In this document: positions 45,833 through 55,303 of the stretch, piece after piece
Position numbering within the stretch: position 1 is the stretch's first letter
Layout: each line of letters starts with the position of its first letter
Assembly: GCF_002220095.1 (NCBI RefSeq)
Contig: NZ_CP022372.1
Coordinates: 1,336,501-1,400,500, forward strand
Reading direction: 5' to 3'
Length of the DNA: 64,000 nucleotides
DNA from: Bosea sp. AS-1
GTDB lineage: Bacteria; Pseudomonadota; Alphaproteobacteria; Rhizobiales; Beijerinckiaceae
Position numbers and translations under genes: made by a program
The notes under the pieces: generated by a model
Told to the model about the DNA's origin: nothing
What the model saw: the letters and a program-made list of their open reading frames with translations, nothing else
Databases searched by the model: none

Positions 45833-48800
45833 CTACCAGGTCACCTGCAGGCCAATGTTGCCGGAGACGCCACGGCTGCGCTCGGAGGAGGTGTTCGTCA
45901 GGTAGCTCGCCTTCGCGAAGAGGCTGACGTTGCTGGCGATTTCGGCCGCGACACCTCCGCCGACCTCGAGCGCGGTCTCGTCATAACGTGTGGTGATCAG
46001 ATTCGCGTCGAAGAGGGTTTTGTCGCTGCCCTTGAAGGTGTGCCAGAGGTCGACCGTGAGATAGGGCCGGACCGGAACAGAGCCCCAGGTGTAGCGGCCT
46101 TGCAGCCGGGCGCCGATCCGCCCCGATACCGTGCTGGAATCACGGTGGTCGATCGAGGAGAAGAGATCCCTCGTCCGATCGAGCATCGTGCGCTGCCAGA
46201 CGAGCTGGGCCTGCGGCTCCAGCACGAGGCCCATGCCGAGCGTGATCGGATAGCCGGCTTCGACCGAGCCGGTGAAGACGGAGCCCGTCGCGTCCGCCTT
46301 GACGCCACGATCCGAGCGCGGGTCGCCGTCGAGCCAACTGTGCATGGCGACCGTGTCGACATACCAGCCGCTGGGGCCGATATGCGTCCAATAGCCGCCC
46401 AGGCTATAGCTGCTGAGCGAGAGCTTGCCGGTACGCGCGCGCAGTTGCCCGACAGCGAAGCCGCGGATGTCGCCCTCGGCCCGGCCATAGCCGAAGAACA
46501 GGCCGAAGCGGTCGCGATGGCCGTTCGGCCTGTCGATGCCATAGAGATCGAGGCCGGTCTGGAGCCCAACGACGTTGCCGTTGAACTCAGGGCTCACATC
46601 GCCGGTCTGGCGCTGCTCGCGACGCTCGCCGAAGATGCGACCCCAGCCGGCGGTGGCGCGTTCGCCGCGATCGAGCAGATATTGATCGCCCCGCCGCTCG
46701 TGGAAGGTGCCGAGTGTGCTCAGGGCGACCATGCGGGCCGTCGACGGTGTCAGCGTGTTGGTCGCAACCTCTGGCCGGTAGAGCGGTACGGCCGCTGTGC
46801 CGGGGGCCGGTGCGATGACAGTGCCGCCTGCCGGGGGAGGGGCGACGACAGGGGGCGCACCGGGCGGCTGCTCCGGCACTGTCGCGGAAGCCTGCTGGGG
46901 TGTTGTCGCAGCCGCCGATGCCGCGGGCGGCGCAGTCGAGCGGAGATACCAGTTCTCCTCGCTGCCCGCCGTCACGCCGCCGCGATAGAGCACATATTCG
47001 AAGGCGCCCGCCGCAATGGGGCCAGCCTGGGAGAAGGCCCCGGGACCGGTCGTCGCGCCGTTGGTCGCGCTCACGACCTCGATGCCGCTGCCGAGCGTCA
47101 GCGCGCCTGCTCCGCCCAGGTTGACGACACTGATCGAAGTCTGACCGCTGGCCGTGCCGTTGGAGATGATCAATCGGTCGGATGGCGAGTTGCTGTCGCC
47201 GAGGACAGTGTGGAGGCCGAGCCTTCCGTTCTGGCCGATATAGTTGCCGAGGATGGTGAGGCTGTCGGTTGCCGCCGCGGGGCCGTTGGTGAGGTCGATC
47301 AGCCCGGCGTTAGTGACGGTCACGAGCTGCCCGGTCGTGAAAGGTACGACGGCATGCGTGCCGTTGCCGGCGAAAACGGTGCTGCTCGAGTCGATTGCCA
47401 GCGTTCCGGTGCCTGTTCCCGCGTCGCCGAGGGTTAACGTACTGGCGAAGGTGAGCTGCGAGTTGTTTGTCAGCTCGATCCGCTCCCAGTTGACAAAGCG
47501 CGCGACGCCGGTCGCGCTCGTGTTCACCCAGGTCAAGCGATCGGTGCCGGTGCCACCGTCGATCACCGCGGTCGGCACCAGGTTGGCGGCCGTCAAATTG
47601 GTGAAGGTCGCGGTGTCGTTGCCACACCCGAGCTGGAAGCCCGATGACAGCACACCACCGCCGTTCCAGTTGACGGTGTCGGTGCCGTTGCCGGCGATGA
47701 GTGCGCCGCCGACGGAGCCGCCAGAAATGTTGAAGACATTGTTGCCGTTGCCGAAATTGACGAAGCCGCCGATCACACCGCCCGAGAGGTTGAGCGTATC
47801 GTTGTTCTGAGCGGCGAGGACGTTGCCGACGACCGTGCCGCCCGACATGGTCATGATGTTGTTGGCGAGCGTCATGTTGATCGAGCCGATCTGGCCGCCG
47901 GTGATCGTGACGAAGTCGCCCTCGTTCAGCCCGCCGGTGATGACGCCGCCCGAAATCGTGGCGAAGTCGAGTTCGCCGCCCTGGTCGACCGTGCCGTTGA
48001 TCGTGCCGCCGGTCATAATGAACGTATCGACGCCGTCGCCCAGGCCGCTGCCCTGGTCGAGGTTCCCATTCAGGGTGCCGCCCCGCATGATGAAGGTATC
48101 GTTGTTGTTGCCCTGGCTGACATGGCCGTTGATTGTTCCGGCATTGTCGATCTTGAGCTGGGCATTGCCGGGGTTGAGGATGTCGCCGTTGATGGTCCCA
48201 CTGGCGAGGTTGGTGACGGTGTAGACGCCGTCGCCGGCGAGATTGAGCGCCGCTCTCGTCCCACCATTGATCTCGGCGGCGCTGCCACCGACGCCGTTGT
48301 TGATGATGATGGTGTGCGTCGCGCCGGCGCCTGTACCGGCGGCAATGCCGTCCGTCGTTCCCCGGATGATGCCGCTATTGTCGACCACGAAGCTGCGCGC
48401 GGCCGCACCAGCCGCAAAGCTCTGCAGAATGCCTGTTGCGGCATTGCTGGCGGCCGTTCCCGCGATCGTCGCACCAGTGCCATTCACGATCCTGATCGTC
48501 GTGGCAGCGCTGCCTTGCGTAATCGCGGTGCCCGCTGCTCCGCCGGTGCCGGCATTGGTCGCCGAGATCGTCCCGAAATTGTTGAAGATGCTGCTTCCTG
48601 CGCCGGTCCCGGAAGAGAAACTCATTCCGCTGAGGGTCGTGGCCGAATTGCCAGCCGCCGTGATGGAGCCGTTGTTGTTCAGCGTGTTCCCACGCGTATT
48701 GGTGCCGAAGGTGAGCGCCTGGCCGGACGGAGCCTGCTGGATCGTCGCATCCGGATTGACCTCGACTGTGACCGGCACGCCTGCTGGTGCTGCGAAGCCG

Positions 48801-49021
48801 TCGGCGTCGGTGCCGGAACAGGTGACCGTTGCGCCCGCGCCCGGTGGGTCGGGCAGGCATTGCGACTGTGCCGGCAGAGCTGCAAATAGTCCGGCCACGC
48901 CGGCTGCGAGAGCGGTGGGCCGCCCCCTCAAGAATGGATGGAGCGAACGAATCAGGCCTTTGAGCCTCGGTTCATCCACACGGAGTTGCCTGGAAAGTCT
49001 GGAGCTAGAGCATCGCCGCAT
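45833..49021 (-). CDS. Autotransporter with Gly/Asn-repeat passenger
   Basis: A 1062-residue type V secretion protein. A signal region ends near ALAAGVAGLFAALPAQSQ (about residues 37-54). The passenger is Gly/Thr/Asn-rich; between about residues 284 and 474 it holds around nine imperfect 17-22-residue units built on the pattern ISGGxIxGxxNxGxxN, which should form beta-helix rungs. A Pro-rich linker (about 705-745) precedes the C-terminal autotransporter barrel (about 764-1062), which starts ATAGWGRIFGE and ends in the outer-membrane signal GLQVTW. The ATG at 49021 follows GAGGCGAGC; the frame is open to 49096. Probable adhesin or surface protein. Confidence 0.88.
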   Translation of the reverse strand: MRRCSSSRLSRQLRVDEPRLKGLIRSLHPFLRGRPTALAAGVAGLFAALPAQSQCLPDPPGAGATVTCSGTDADGFAAPAGVPVTVEVNPDATIQQAPSGQALTFGTNTRGNTLNNNGSITAAGNSATTLSGMSFSSGTGAGSSIFNNFGTISATNAGTGGAAGTAITQGSAATTIRIVNGTGATIAGTAASNAATGILQSFAAGAAARSFVVDNSGIIRGTTDGIAAGTGAGATHTIIINNGVGGSAAEINGGTRAALNLAGDGVYTVTNLASGTINGDILNPGNAQLKIDNAGTINGHVSQGNNNDTFIMRGGTLNGNLDQGSGLGDGVDTFIMTGGTINGTVDQGGELDFATISGGVITGGLNEGDFVTITGGQIGSINMTLANNIMTMSGGTVVGNVLAAQNNDTLNLSGGVIGGFVNFGNGNNVFNISGGSVGGALIAGNGTDTVNWNGGGVLSSGFQLGCGNDTATFTNLTAANLVPTAVIDGGTGTDRLTWVNTSATGVARFVNWERIELTNNSQLTFASTLTLGDAGTGTGTLAIDSSSTVFAGNGTHAVVPFTTGQLVTVTNAGLIDLTNGPAAATDSLTILGNYIGQNGRLGLHTVLGDSNSPSDRLIISNGTASGQTSISVVNLGGAGALTLGSGIEVVSATNGATTGPGAFSQAGPIAAGAFEYVLYRGGVTAGSEENWYLRSTAPPAASAAATTPQQASATVPEQPPGAPPVVAPPPAGGTVIAPAPGTAAVPLYRPEVATNTLTPSTARMVALSTLGTFHERRGDQYLLDRGERATAGWGRIFGERREQRQTGDVSPEFNGNVVGLQTGLDLYGIDRPNGHRDRFGLFFGYGRAEGDIRGFAVGQLRARTGKLSLSSYSLGGYWTHIGPSGWYVDTVAMHSWLDGDPRSDRGVKADATGSVFTGSVEAGYPITLGMGLVLEPQAQLVWQRTMLDRTRDLFSSIDHRDSSTVSGRIGARLQGRYTWGSVPVRPYLTVDLWHTFKGSDKTLFDANLITTRYDETALEVGGGVAAEIASNVSLFAKASYLTNTSSERSRGVSGNIGLQVTW

Positions 49022-49213
49022 GCTCGCCTCGCTTCTGCATATCCCCACACGCAAGATGCAGTGAGAAGCATCTGCGAACAACCGCAGCGCGAGCAATGGT
49101 ACCCTGCGTGGGCGTTGATCGTCTCGAAAGGTAAACCGCCGGTCTTGGCCGGGGTGGCGTCAATCCCTAGATCAGATTTGCGCAAAGGCCTTGCGCCGGA
49201 AATCGAGAAACCC

Positions 49214-50569
49214 ATGTCCGAACGCGATAGCGAAGCTAACCGATTCTCAGCCCGCGCGGCGCGCTATGCCCGCGTGGGCGCGAATGTCGGCGGGGTCGCG
49301 GCGCGGATGGCGGGCGCGCGGCTCTTCGGCATGGAGGGGCGCGACGCCTCCAATGCCGAGGCACTGGCCAGGGCGTTGGGCGGCCTGAAAGGGCCGATCA
49401 TGAAGGTGGCGCAGCTCGTCGCCACCATTCCCGATGTCGTGCCGCCGGAATATGCGGCCGAACTGCAGAAGTTGCAGTCGCAGGCACCGCCGATGGGCGC
49501 GGCCTTCGTCAAGCGGCGGATGATGGCCGAACTCGGTGCCAACTGGCGCGAACGCTTCGGCGAATTCGACCTCAAGCCGGCCGCGGCCGCCTCGCTGGGG
49601 CAGGTGCATCGAGCGACGACGCTGGAGGGCGTGCCGCTCGCCTGCAAGCTGCAATATCCCGACATGGAATCGGCGGTGGAGGCCGATATCGCGCAGCTCG
49701 AGGTGCTGTTCTCATTGCATCGGCGCATGGGCGCGGTGATCGATACCAGCGAGATCGCCAAGGAGATCGGGGCCCGCGTCCGCGAGGAGCTCGACTATCG
49801 CCGCGAGGCCAAGCATGCGGCGCTCTACCAGGCGATCCTGGCGGACACGCCGGAGGTGCGCGTGCCGGCTCTGGAGCCTTCGCTCTCGACCAAGCGCCTG
49901 CTCAGCATGCACTGGCTCGACGGCAGCCCGATCCTCTCGCACAAGCAGGACGGGCAGGAGGTGCGAGACCGCATCTCGACCGCGATGTTCAAGGCATGGT
50001 GGCGGCCCTTCAGCCATCATGGCGTCATCCATGGCGACCCGCATCTCGGGAACTACACGGTGTTTTCCGAGGATGACATTCCGAAGGGCATCAACCTGCT
50101 CGACTATGGCTGCATCCGCATCTTCCCGCCGAGCTTCGTCGGCGGTGTCGTCGACCTCTATCGCGGCCTGCAGCAGGGCGACGAGGCCCGCGTGGTCCAT
50201 GCCTACGAGACCTGGGGCTTCAAGGGGCTGACCAAGGATTTGGTCGACACGCTCAACATCTGGGCGCGCTTCATCTACGGGCCGCTGCTGGAGGACCGCG
50301 TCAGGCGCATCGCCGAGGATGTCAGCCCCGCGGAATACGGCCGCAAGCAGGCCTTCCAGGTGCATCAGGCGCTGAAGCAGCGCGGGCCGGTGACGGTGCC
50401 GCGCGAGTTCGTCTTCATGGACCGGGCCGCGATCGGGCTTGGCGGCGTCTTTCTGCATCTCGACGCCGAACTGAATTTCCACCGGTTGTTCGAGACGGAG
50501 ATCGAAGGTTTTTCGATCGAGGGTGTTACGGAGAAGCAGGCGAAGGCCTTGGCCGGCGCGGGGCTCTAG
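49214..50569 (+). CDS. ABC1/UbiB (AarF) family atypical kinase
   Basis: A 451-residue UbiB-like protein. The family's N-terminal motif is KxGQ; here it reads KVAQ (residues 64-67), so the glycine is alanine. The Ala-rich nucleotide loop PAAAASLGQVHRAT, the HGDPHLGNYTV catalytic motif and the metal-binding LLDYGCIRIF (DYG in place of DFG) are intact. Start MSERDSEANRFS at 49214; the frame is open much further upstream but overlaps the divergent autotransporter gene. UbiB homologues support ubiquinone synthesis; without neighbouring ubi genes its partner process is unclear. Confidence 0.9.
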   Translation: MSERDSEANRFSARAARYARVGANVGGVAARMAGARLFGMEGRDASNAEALARALGGLKGPIMKVAQLVATIPDVVPPEYAAELQKLQSQAPPMGAAFVKRRMMAELGANWRERFGEFDLKPAAAASLGQVHRATTLEGVPLACKLQYPDMESAVEADIAQLEVLFSLHRRMGAVIDTSEIAKEIGARVREELDYRREAKHAALYQAILADTPEVRVPALEPSLSTKRLLSMHWLDGSPILSHKQDGQEVRDRISTAMFKAWWRPFSHHGVIHGDPHLGNYTVFSEDDIPKGINLLDYGCIRIFPPSFVGGVVDLYRGLQQGDEARVVHAYETWGFKGLTKDLVDTLNIWARFIYGPLLEDRVRRIAEDVSPAEYGRKQAFQVHQALKQRGPVTVPREFVFMDRAAIGLGGVFLHLDAELNFHRLFETEIEGFSIEGVTEKQAKALAGAGL

Positions 50570-50607
50570 CCCGCGCCGGCTGGTGGTCGGTCCGGAGCAG
50601 GCTGGGC

Positions 50608-52035
50608 CTAGAGCGGCCCCCAGTGGATCCAGACGCCGACGATCAGCGAGACCACCGAGATCACGAACCAGACGGCGACCAGCGGCAGCACGAAGCGGAC
50701 CCAGCGGCCATAGGCGATGCCGGAGGTGGCGAGCACCGCCATCAGTACGCCCGAGGTCGGGTTGATGCAGTTCATGATGCCTTCGCCGAGCAGTACCGAC
50801 TGGACGGTGACCTGGCGGGTCAGGTGCAGCGCATCGCCGAGCGGCGCGAAGATCGGGATCAGCGCGGCCGATTCCCCCGAGCCCGAGGAGATCGCGACGT
50901 GCATCGCGGCGGCGCTGATGAACATGCCGATGGCTGCGACCATAGGCGAGAGCGGTTCGAGCAGGCTCGACAACGCGTTGACGATGGGGTCGAGGATCTT
51001 GCCGTCGGCGAGGACGATCGAGATGGCGCGGGCGAGGCCGACGATGAAGGCGCCCGGCACCAGCTTGCCGCTGCCACGCAGGAACTCGTCGGCGATCTCG
51101 CTGGGGCTCATCCGGCAGATCAGCCCGCCGCCGATGGCGATGATCAGGAACATCGCCGTCATCTCCGGCTCGCCCCATTTCCACTGCAGCGTGCCGACGA
51201 TGAAGACGACGAGCGACACCGCGGCGAGGCCGAGCGCCAGCCATTGCGCGCCGGACATCGTCGTCTGCGAGGCGGCGGCCTTCTCGGAGACGGCGCGCTG
51301 TTCCGCAGTCATGGTCGCGCCGATGTTCTGGGCGCGGCAGCGGCGGGCATAGAGGGCAAGGAAGGCGATGGTCGCCAGCAGGAAGCCGAGGCCGACGACG
51401 GCGCGCAGCTCCATGCCCGAGAACAGCGGCAGTTCCGCGAGGCGCTGTGACAGGCCGGTGGTCAGGGGGCTCAGCACCGCCGAATTGAAGCCCGAATAGG
51501 CACCGAGATAGATCAGCCCGACGCCGAACTCGACCGGCAGGTTCATCGAGCTCGCGATCAGCAGGCCGAGCGGCACGAAGGCGACGACCGAATTCGCGAC
51601 GATGCCGAGCGTGCCGAGCAGCGAGAAGATCGCGCAGACGATGACGATCACGGTCAGGTCACCGGATCGCGAGGCGCCGCTCAGCCGATGCAGGGCGCCG
51701 GCGACGGTGCCTGTCTTCTCCAGCACCGCGAGCGTGCCGCCGGTGAACAGGATGAGGAAGATGATCGAGGCCGAGTTGACCACGCCGGTGGCGATCGCGG
51801 TGAAGATGCGCCCGGGCAGGACGCCCTGCTGCGGGACGGCGTGTAGGCTACCCGGAACGACGAAGCTCACCCCGTCCTTCATGACGCGCTGGAACTCGCC
51901 GGCCGGGATGATCCAGGTGGCGAGGGCGGCAATGACGAGGATGCAGAACAGCAGGACGTAAGGGCTCGTCGGCTTTTTGCCCTTGTCGGCGCGTGTCGTG
52001 GCCGTCGCGGGTTTCTGGAGGTCTGCAACTGTCAT
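50608..52035 (-). CDS. YfcC family (DcuC-type) membrane carrier
   Basis: A 475-residue inner-membrane protein with about 12 helices, of the YfcC/DcuC (C4-dicarboxylate/amino-acid carrier-like) family. It begins its first helix at SPYVLLFCILVIAALATWIIPAGEF-like sequence near residue 23, and the conserved SGSGESAALIPIFAPLGDAL and INPTSGVLMAVLATSGI lie in the last third. The ATG at 52035 follows AGGACA; the frame is open to 52131. The ligand of YfcC proteins is not established (arginine/ornithine or peptide-like). Encoded alone on the minus strand. Confidence 0.88.
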   Translation of the reverse strand: MTVADLQKPATATTRADKGKKPTSPYVLLFCILVIAALATWIIPAGEFQRVMKDGVSFVVPGSLHAVPQQGVLPGRIFTAIATGVVNSASIIFLILFTGGTLAVLEKTGTVAGALHRLSGASRSGDLTVIVIVCAIFSLLGTLGIVANSVVAFVPLGLLIASSMNLPVEFGVGLIYLGAYSGFNSAVLSPLTTGLSQRLAELPLFSGMELRAVVGLGFLLATIAFLALYARRCRAQNIGATMTAEQRAVSEKAAASQTTMSGAQWLALGLAAVSLVVFIVGTLQWKWGEPEMTAMFLIIAIGGGLICRMSPSEIADEFLRGSGKLVPGAFIVGLARAISIVLADGKILDPIVNALSSLLEPLSPMVAAIGMFISAAAMHVAISSGSGESAALIPIFAPLGDALHLTRQVTVQSVLLGEGIMNCINPTSGVLMAVLATSGIAYGRWVRFVLPLVAVWFVISVVSLIVGVWIHWGPL

Positions 52036-52322
52036 GATCGTGTCCTGAAGGCGGGCAGGTATAGTCTGCGGTGGCGAAGGTCGCGCTTCGCTGCCACGTC
52101 CCGCGGTGTTTTCGATGTCGGATGCCGCCATGCATCGGCGGCCGGGGCCAAGGCCCGATGGCGATGACCGGTAGACCTCGCAAGAGCCAGTTTCAACACT
52201 CTACGGCTCATGGCGGGGGTGCAGCTTCGGTGGGGCAGGGCGCTTGGCGCTCCTCTCCGTTGCCGACCACGCGCGTGTGCGCTAAACGGCTTCTGGAAAC
52301 CGTTTCTCGTCAGGATCAGACC

Positions 52323-52607
52323 ATGGCCGACCACGCCCATCCCGCCGATGCCCCCCCGATGGATTATATCGAGCATGAGCGGACCTATGTCGGCTTCGTG
52401 CACATCGCCGAGGTCGCCACGACGGTTAGCCTGGCGATCGTGGCGGCGCTCGCAGTCGGTGGCGTGAAGCACGCCTGGGGGACTGCGTTGATCGGCACAC
52501 TGCTCGCGGTCATCGCCGCGGGGCTCGGCATCGCCTCCGACAAGATCTCCTGGCGCGCGCCGGTCGTGGTGCTGGTGCTGATGCTGCTTGCGCTGCTGCT
52601 CTACTGA
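52323..52607 (+). CDS. aa3-type cytochrome c oxidase subunit IV
   Basis: A 94-residue membrane protein. The start MADHAHPADAPPMDYIEHE followed by RTYVGFVHIA matches the short subunit IV family of alphaproteobacterial aa3 oxidases, in which this acidic leader precedes one helix (residues about 31-49). Here the protein is longer, with two more hydrophobic segments (about 53-69 and 76-94), so it may be an extended member. No other oxidase gene is nearby. Its 3' end carries a very strong terminator (52637-52664). Confidence 0.82.
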   Translation: MADHAHPADAPPMDYIEHERTYVGFVHIAEVATTVSLAIVAALAVGGVKHAWGTALIGTLLAVIAAGLGIASDKISWRAPVVVLVLMLLALLLY

Positions 52608-52636
52608 TCCGTCGTCCAGCGACCACCTGAATAAGC

Positions 52637-52664
52637 AAAAAGGCCGGCGTAAGCCGGCCTTTTT
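52637..52664. terminator. Strong bidirectional intrinsic terminator
   Basis: AAAAAGGCCGGC and GCCGGCCTTTTT form a perfect 12-bp stem with a GTAA loop, giving A/T tracts on both strands. It ends the oxidase subunit gene (+) and the TPR lipoprotein gene (minus, ending at 52686). Confidence 0.95.
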
Positions 52665-52685
52665 CGTTCCATGGCTCGAGAGCGC

Positions 52686-53555
52686 TCAGCTCCGGAAGAA
52701 GCCACCGCCACCGCCGCCGCCGAGGCGGGACTGGCCGGCGCGGGCCTGGGCGTTGTTGCCGTCGAGGCCGAGCGCGCGCTGATAGGATTGCTGGGCCTCG
52801 GATTTCTGGCCGAGCTTCTCCTGGGCGAAGCCACGGCCGGCCCAGGCATCGGCGCTGCGATTGTCGACGTTGAGTGCGGCGGTGAAGTCTTCCAGCGCGG
52901 CGTCGTACTTGCCGAGCGCGTTCAGGCTCTGGCCACGCGCGATATAGGGCGGGGCGGTATAGGGGTTACGGTCGATCACCGAATCGAAGTCGGTGACGGC
53001 GTTCTGGTTCTGGCCTTCCTTCTGGTAGACGAGGCCACGGGAATGGAACGCCTCCGCCGATTCGGGATTGAGCCGGATCGCGGTGTTGAGGTCGGAGAGG
53101 GCCTGCTGCAGATTGCCTTGCTGGCGCAGCAGATTGGCGCGGGCGACGTAGGCCGGCCCGTAATTCGGGTTGGCCGTGGTGGCCTTGTTGAAATCGGCCA
53201 TCGCCGCGTCGTTGCGGCCGCTCTGGCGCAGCGCCAGACCGCGATTCGTATAGGCCGAGGCGAGATTGGGATCGAGCTGGACCGCCTTGGTGAAGTCGCC
53301 GATCGCATCGGAATAGCGGCCGACGCGGGCGTAGGCCGCGCCGCGGGTGTTGTAGGCGCCCGGATCGTTCGGATTGCGGCTGATGACCTCGCTCAGCGAG
53401 CCGATATTGACGCTGGCATCGGCGCTGGCGTTGGTGTCGACCACGGCGACGGAGGGCTGGGAGGAAATGCCGGAAACGCTGTCGCACCCGGCCAGTGCCA
53501 CGGCCATGCCGGCCGCCGCCAGCCAATAACTGCCTCGGATCATGCTTCGCCTCAT
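52686..53555 (-). CDS. TPR-repeat lipoprotein
   Basis: A 289-residue periplasmic lipoprotein. The signal peptide ends in the lipobox LAGC (Cys24 if the first ATG is used). Residues about 60-275 form six tandem tetratricopeptide repeats of 34 residues (for example PGAYNTRGAAYARVGRYSDA and ASAYTNRGLALRQSGRNDAA), a protein-protein interaction scaffold. The C-terminus is a Gly-run ending FFRS. Either the ATG at 53555 or 53543 (MIRGSYW) can be the start; both have GAGG upstream. TPR lipoproteins of this kind often serve cell-envelope assembly (NlpI-like); the partner is unknown. Confidence 0.88.
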   Translation of the reverse strand: MRRSMIRGSYWLAAAGMAVALAGCDSVSGISSQPSVAVVDTNASADASVNIGSLSEVISRNPNDPGAYNTRGAAYARVGRYSDAIGDFTKAVQLDPNLASAYTNRGLALRQSGRNDAAMADFNKATTANPNYGPAYVARANLLRQQGNLQQALSDLNTAIRLNPESAEAFHSRGLVYQKEGQNQNAVTDFDSVIDRNPYTAPPYIARGQSLNALGKYDAALEDFTAALNVDNRSADAWAGRGFAQEKLGQKSEAQQSYQRALGLDGNNAQARAGQSRLGGGGGGGFFRS

Positions 53556-53717
53556 CGATCTCGGCCTCGTCGGTCCTGTGTTTCGCTTGCCGCGGTGCCG
53601 TTGTCCAACGGTCGTCGAGTCTACAAGACTTGCCGCGGCGTGATCGCGCTCCCCAGCCGAACAGCGCCTCGTCAGAGAAGACGCCCGAAACCCGCCAAAA
53701 CTTGGTTAACGCGGCTG

Positions 53718-53750
53718 AAAAACAAGAACGCCCGGAGCGGACTCCAGGCG
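53718..53750 (-). terminator. Intrinsic terminator downstream of rpsU
   Basis: On the minus strand CGCCTGGAG and CTCCGGGCG form a 9-bp stem (one T-G pair) with a TCCG loop, followed by TTCTTGTTTTT. It lies 51 bases beyond the rpsU stop and is a good rho-independent terminator. Confidence 0.8.
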
Positions 53751-53801
53751 CCTGTCATTCTCGGACCCGTCAAGGACCGCTAGAGAGCGGCCCGACCAGG
53801 A

Positions 53802-54035
53802 TCAGGGGCGCTTCGGCTTCGCCGGGGCCGGCAGCAGGCCTTCGCGCTGCAGCTTCTTGCGGACGAGCTTGCGGGCGCGGCGAACGGCCTCGGCCTTCTC
53901 GCGCGCCTTCTTCTCGGAGGGCTTCTCGTAATGGCCGCGGAGCTTCATCTCACGGAAAATTCCCTCGCGCTGCATCTTCTTCTTGAGAGCGCGGAGAGCC
54001 TGATCGACATTGTTGTCGCGAACGAGAACCTGCAC
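53802..54035 (-). CDS. rpsU: 30S ribosomal protein S21
   Basis: A 77-residue basic ribosomal protein that helps the small subunit start translation. The sequence ([20 protein letters not shown], then [20 protein letters not shown]) is the standard alphaproteobacterial S21. The family begins M-QVLVRDNN, so the start here must be the GTG at 54035; no ATG in frame lies close by, although the frame is open to 54317. AAAGACGGA upstream serves as ribosome site. Its own terminator follows at 53718-53750. Confidence 0.95.
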   Translation of the reverse strand: MQVLVRDNNVDQALRALKKKMQREGIFREMKLRGHYEKPSEKKAREKAEAVRRARKLVRKKLQREGLLPAPAKPKRP

Positions 54036-54157
54036 GTGAGTGTCCGTCTTTAACGAGTTGATCCAAAGATTCGGGCCGGCGACACCGCTATGCGGATCGC
54101 GCGAAGGTCCGTGCCGATAGCAGGATTCAGTTCGGCTGTCCACGGCACATGGCGGCG

Positions 54158-54182
54158 AAAATGCAGGCGTGGCCTGCTTTTT
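54158..54182. terminator. Bidirectional hairpin terminator after purK
   Basis: GCAGGC-GTG-GCCTGC is flanked by AAAAT on one side and TTTTT on the other, so it can form an intrinsic terminator on either strand. It lies 21 bases past the purK stop and upstream of rpsU. Confidence 0.7.
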
Positions 54183-54202
54183 CACCGCGCCGGAGCGATT
54201 TC

Positions 54203-55303
54203 TCAGCCGCGCTCGGGGAAAACACGGGTGACATGGCCCATCTTGCGGCCGGGGCGGGCATCGCGCTTGCCGTAGAGATGCAGGTGCGCGCCGGGTTCGG
54301 CGAGGATCTCGCGCCAATGCAGTGCGGCCTCGCCGATCAGGTTCTCCATCTCGACGCGGCCGCGCCGTGCGGCGGAGCCGAGGGGGAAGCCGCAGACGGC
54401 GCGGACATGCTGGTGGAACTGCGAGGTTTCGGCGCCCTCGCTGGTCCAGTGCCCGGAATTATGCACGCGCGGGGCGATCTCGTTGACAACGATGCGCTCG
54501 GTTCCGTCCTCGGCCAGCACGAACATCTCGACGGCGAAGACTCCGACATAGCCCAGCGCCTCTCCGATTCGGCGGGCCGCATCGATCGCTGCGGCAGAGG
54601 CGGCCTTGCCGAGCTCGGCCGGCACGCGGGTGACGGCGAGGATATGATCGCGGTGCTCGTTTTCGCAGACGTCGAAGGCCGCAAAGGCACCGTCCAGTCC
54701 GCGAGCCGCAACGACCGAGACCTCGCGCTCGAACGGCACGAACCCCTCCAGGATCGCCGGGAAGCGGCCGATCGCCTCATAGGCGTCGGCGAGATCGGTG
54801 CCAGGCGCGATCTTCACCTGGCCCTTGCCGTCATAGCCGAAGCGGCGGGTCTTCAGGATCGAGGGGCGGCCGAGCGCTGCGACGGCGGCTTCGAGATCGG
54901 AAAGCGATTCGACGGCACGGAACGGGGCGACGGCGAGGCCGAGGCCGTCGACGAAGCTCTTCTCGCTCAGCCGGTCCTGCGTCACGGCGAGCGCCCGCGC
55001 ACCGGGATGCAGCGGCGTACGGGCGGCGAGGAAGGCCGCGGTCGCCGCCGGCACGTTCTCGAACTCATAAGTCACGACGTCGACGGCGTCGGCGAAGCGG
55101 GCGAGCGCCTCCTCGTCGTCGTAATCGGCGACGGTATGGCGGGCCGCGACGTCGAAGGCCGGGCTGTCGGCCTCCGGAGCGAAGACATGGCAGCGGATGC
55201 CGAGATCGGCTGCGGCGAGCGCGATCATGCGGGCGAGCTGGCCGCCGCCCAGGATGCCGAGCATGGCGCCGGGCGCGAGGCCGGTCGGGACGGGCGCGCT
55301 CAT
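54203..55303 (-). CDS. purK: 5-(carboxyamino)imidazole ribonucleotide synthase
   Basis: A 366-residue ATP-grasp enzyme that carboxylates AIR to N5-CAIR in purine synthesis. It opens with the PurK hallmark [21 protein letters not shown] (residues about 13-33), contains [21 protein letters not shown] (ATP-grasp lysines) and [12 protein letters not shown], and ends its catalytic part with [15 protein letters not shown]. Length is typical. Its ATG overlaps the purE stop by four bases, so PurE and PurK are translationally coupled. Confidence 0.97.
   Translation of the reverse strand: MSAPVPTGLAPGAMLGILGGGQLARMIALAAADLGIRCHVFAPEADSPAFDVAARHTVADYDDEEALARFADAVDVVTYEFENVPAATAAFLAARTPLHPGARALAVTQDRLSEKSFVDGLGLAVAPFRAVESLSDLEAAVAALGRPSILKTRRFGYDGKGQVKIAPGTDLADAYEAIGRFPAILEGFVPFEREVSVVAARGLDGAFAAFDVCENEHRDHILAVTRVPAELGKAASAAAIDAARRIGEALGYVGVFAVEMFVLAEDGTERIVVNEIAPRVHNSGHWTSEGAETSQFHQHVRAVCGFPLGSAARRGRVEMENLIGEAALHWREILAEPGAHLHLYGKRDARPGRKMGHVTRVFPERG

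Noticed and set aside
48066..48170. Possible CRISPR array in the repetitive stretch
   Set aside because: Repeats are imperfect, in frame and encode the autotransporter passenger; there are no unique spacers or cas genes.
53802..54317. Long form of rpsU with about 94 extra N-terminal codons
   Set aside because: S21 begins at QVLVRDNN in this family; the upstream residues cover a terminator and promoter region.
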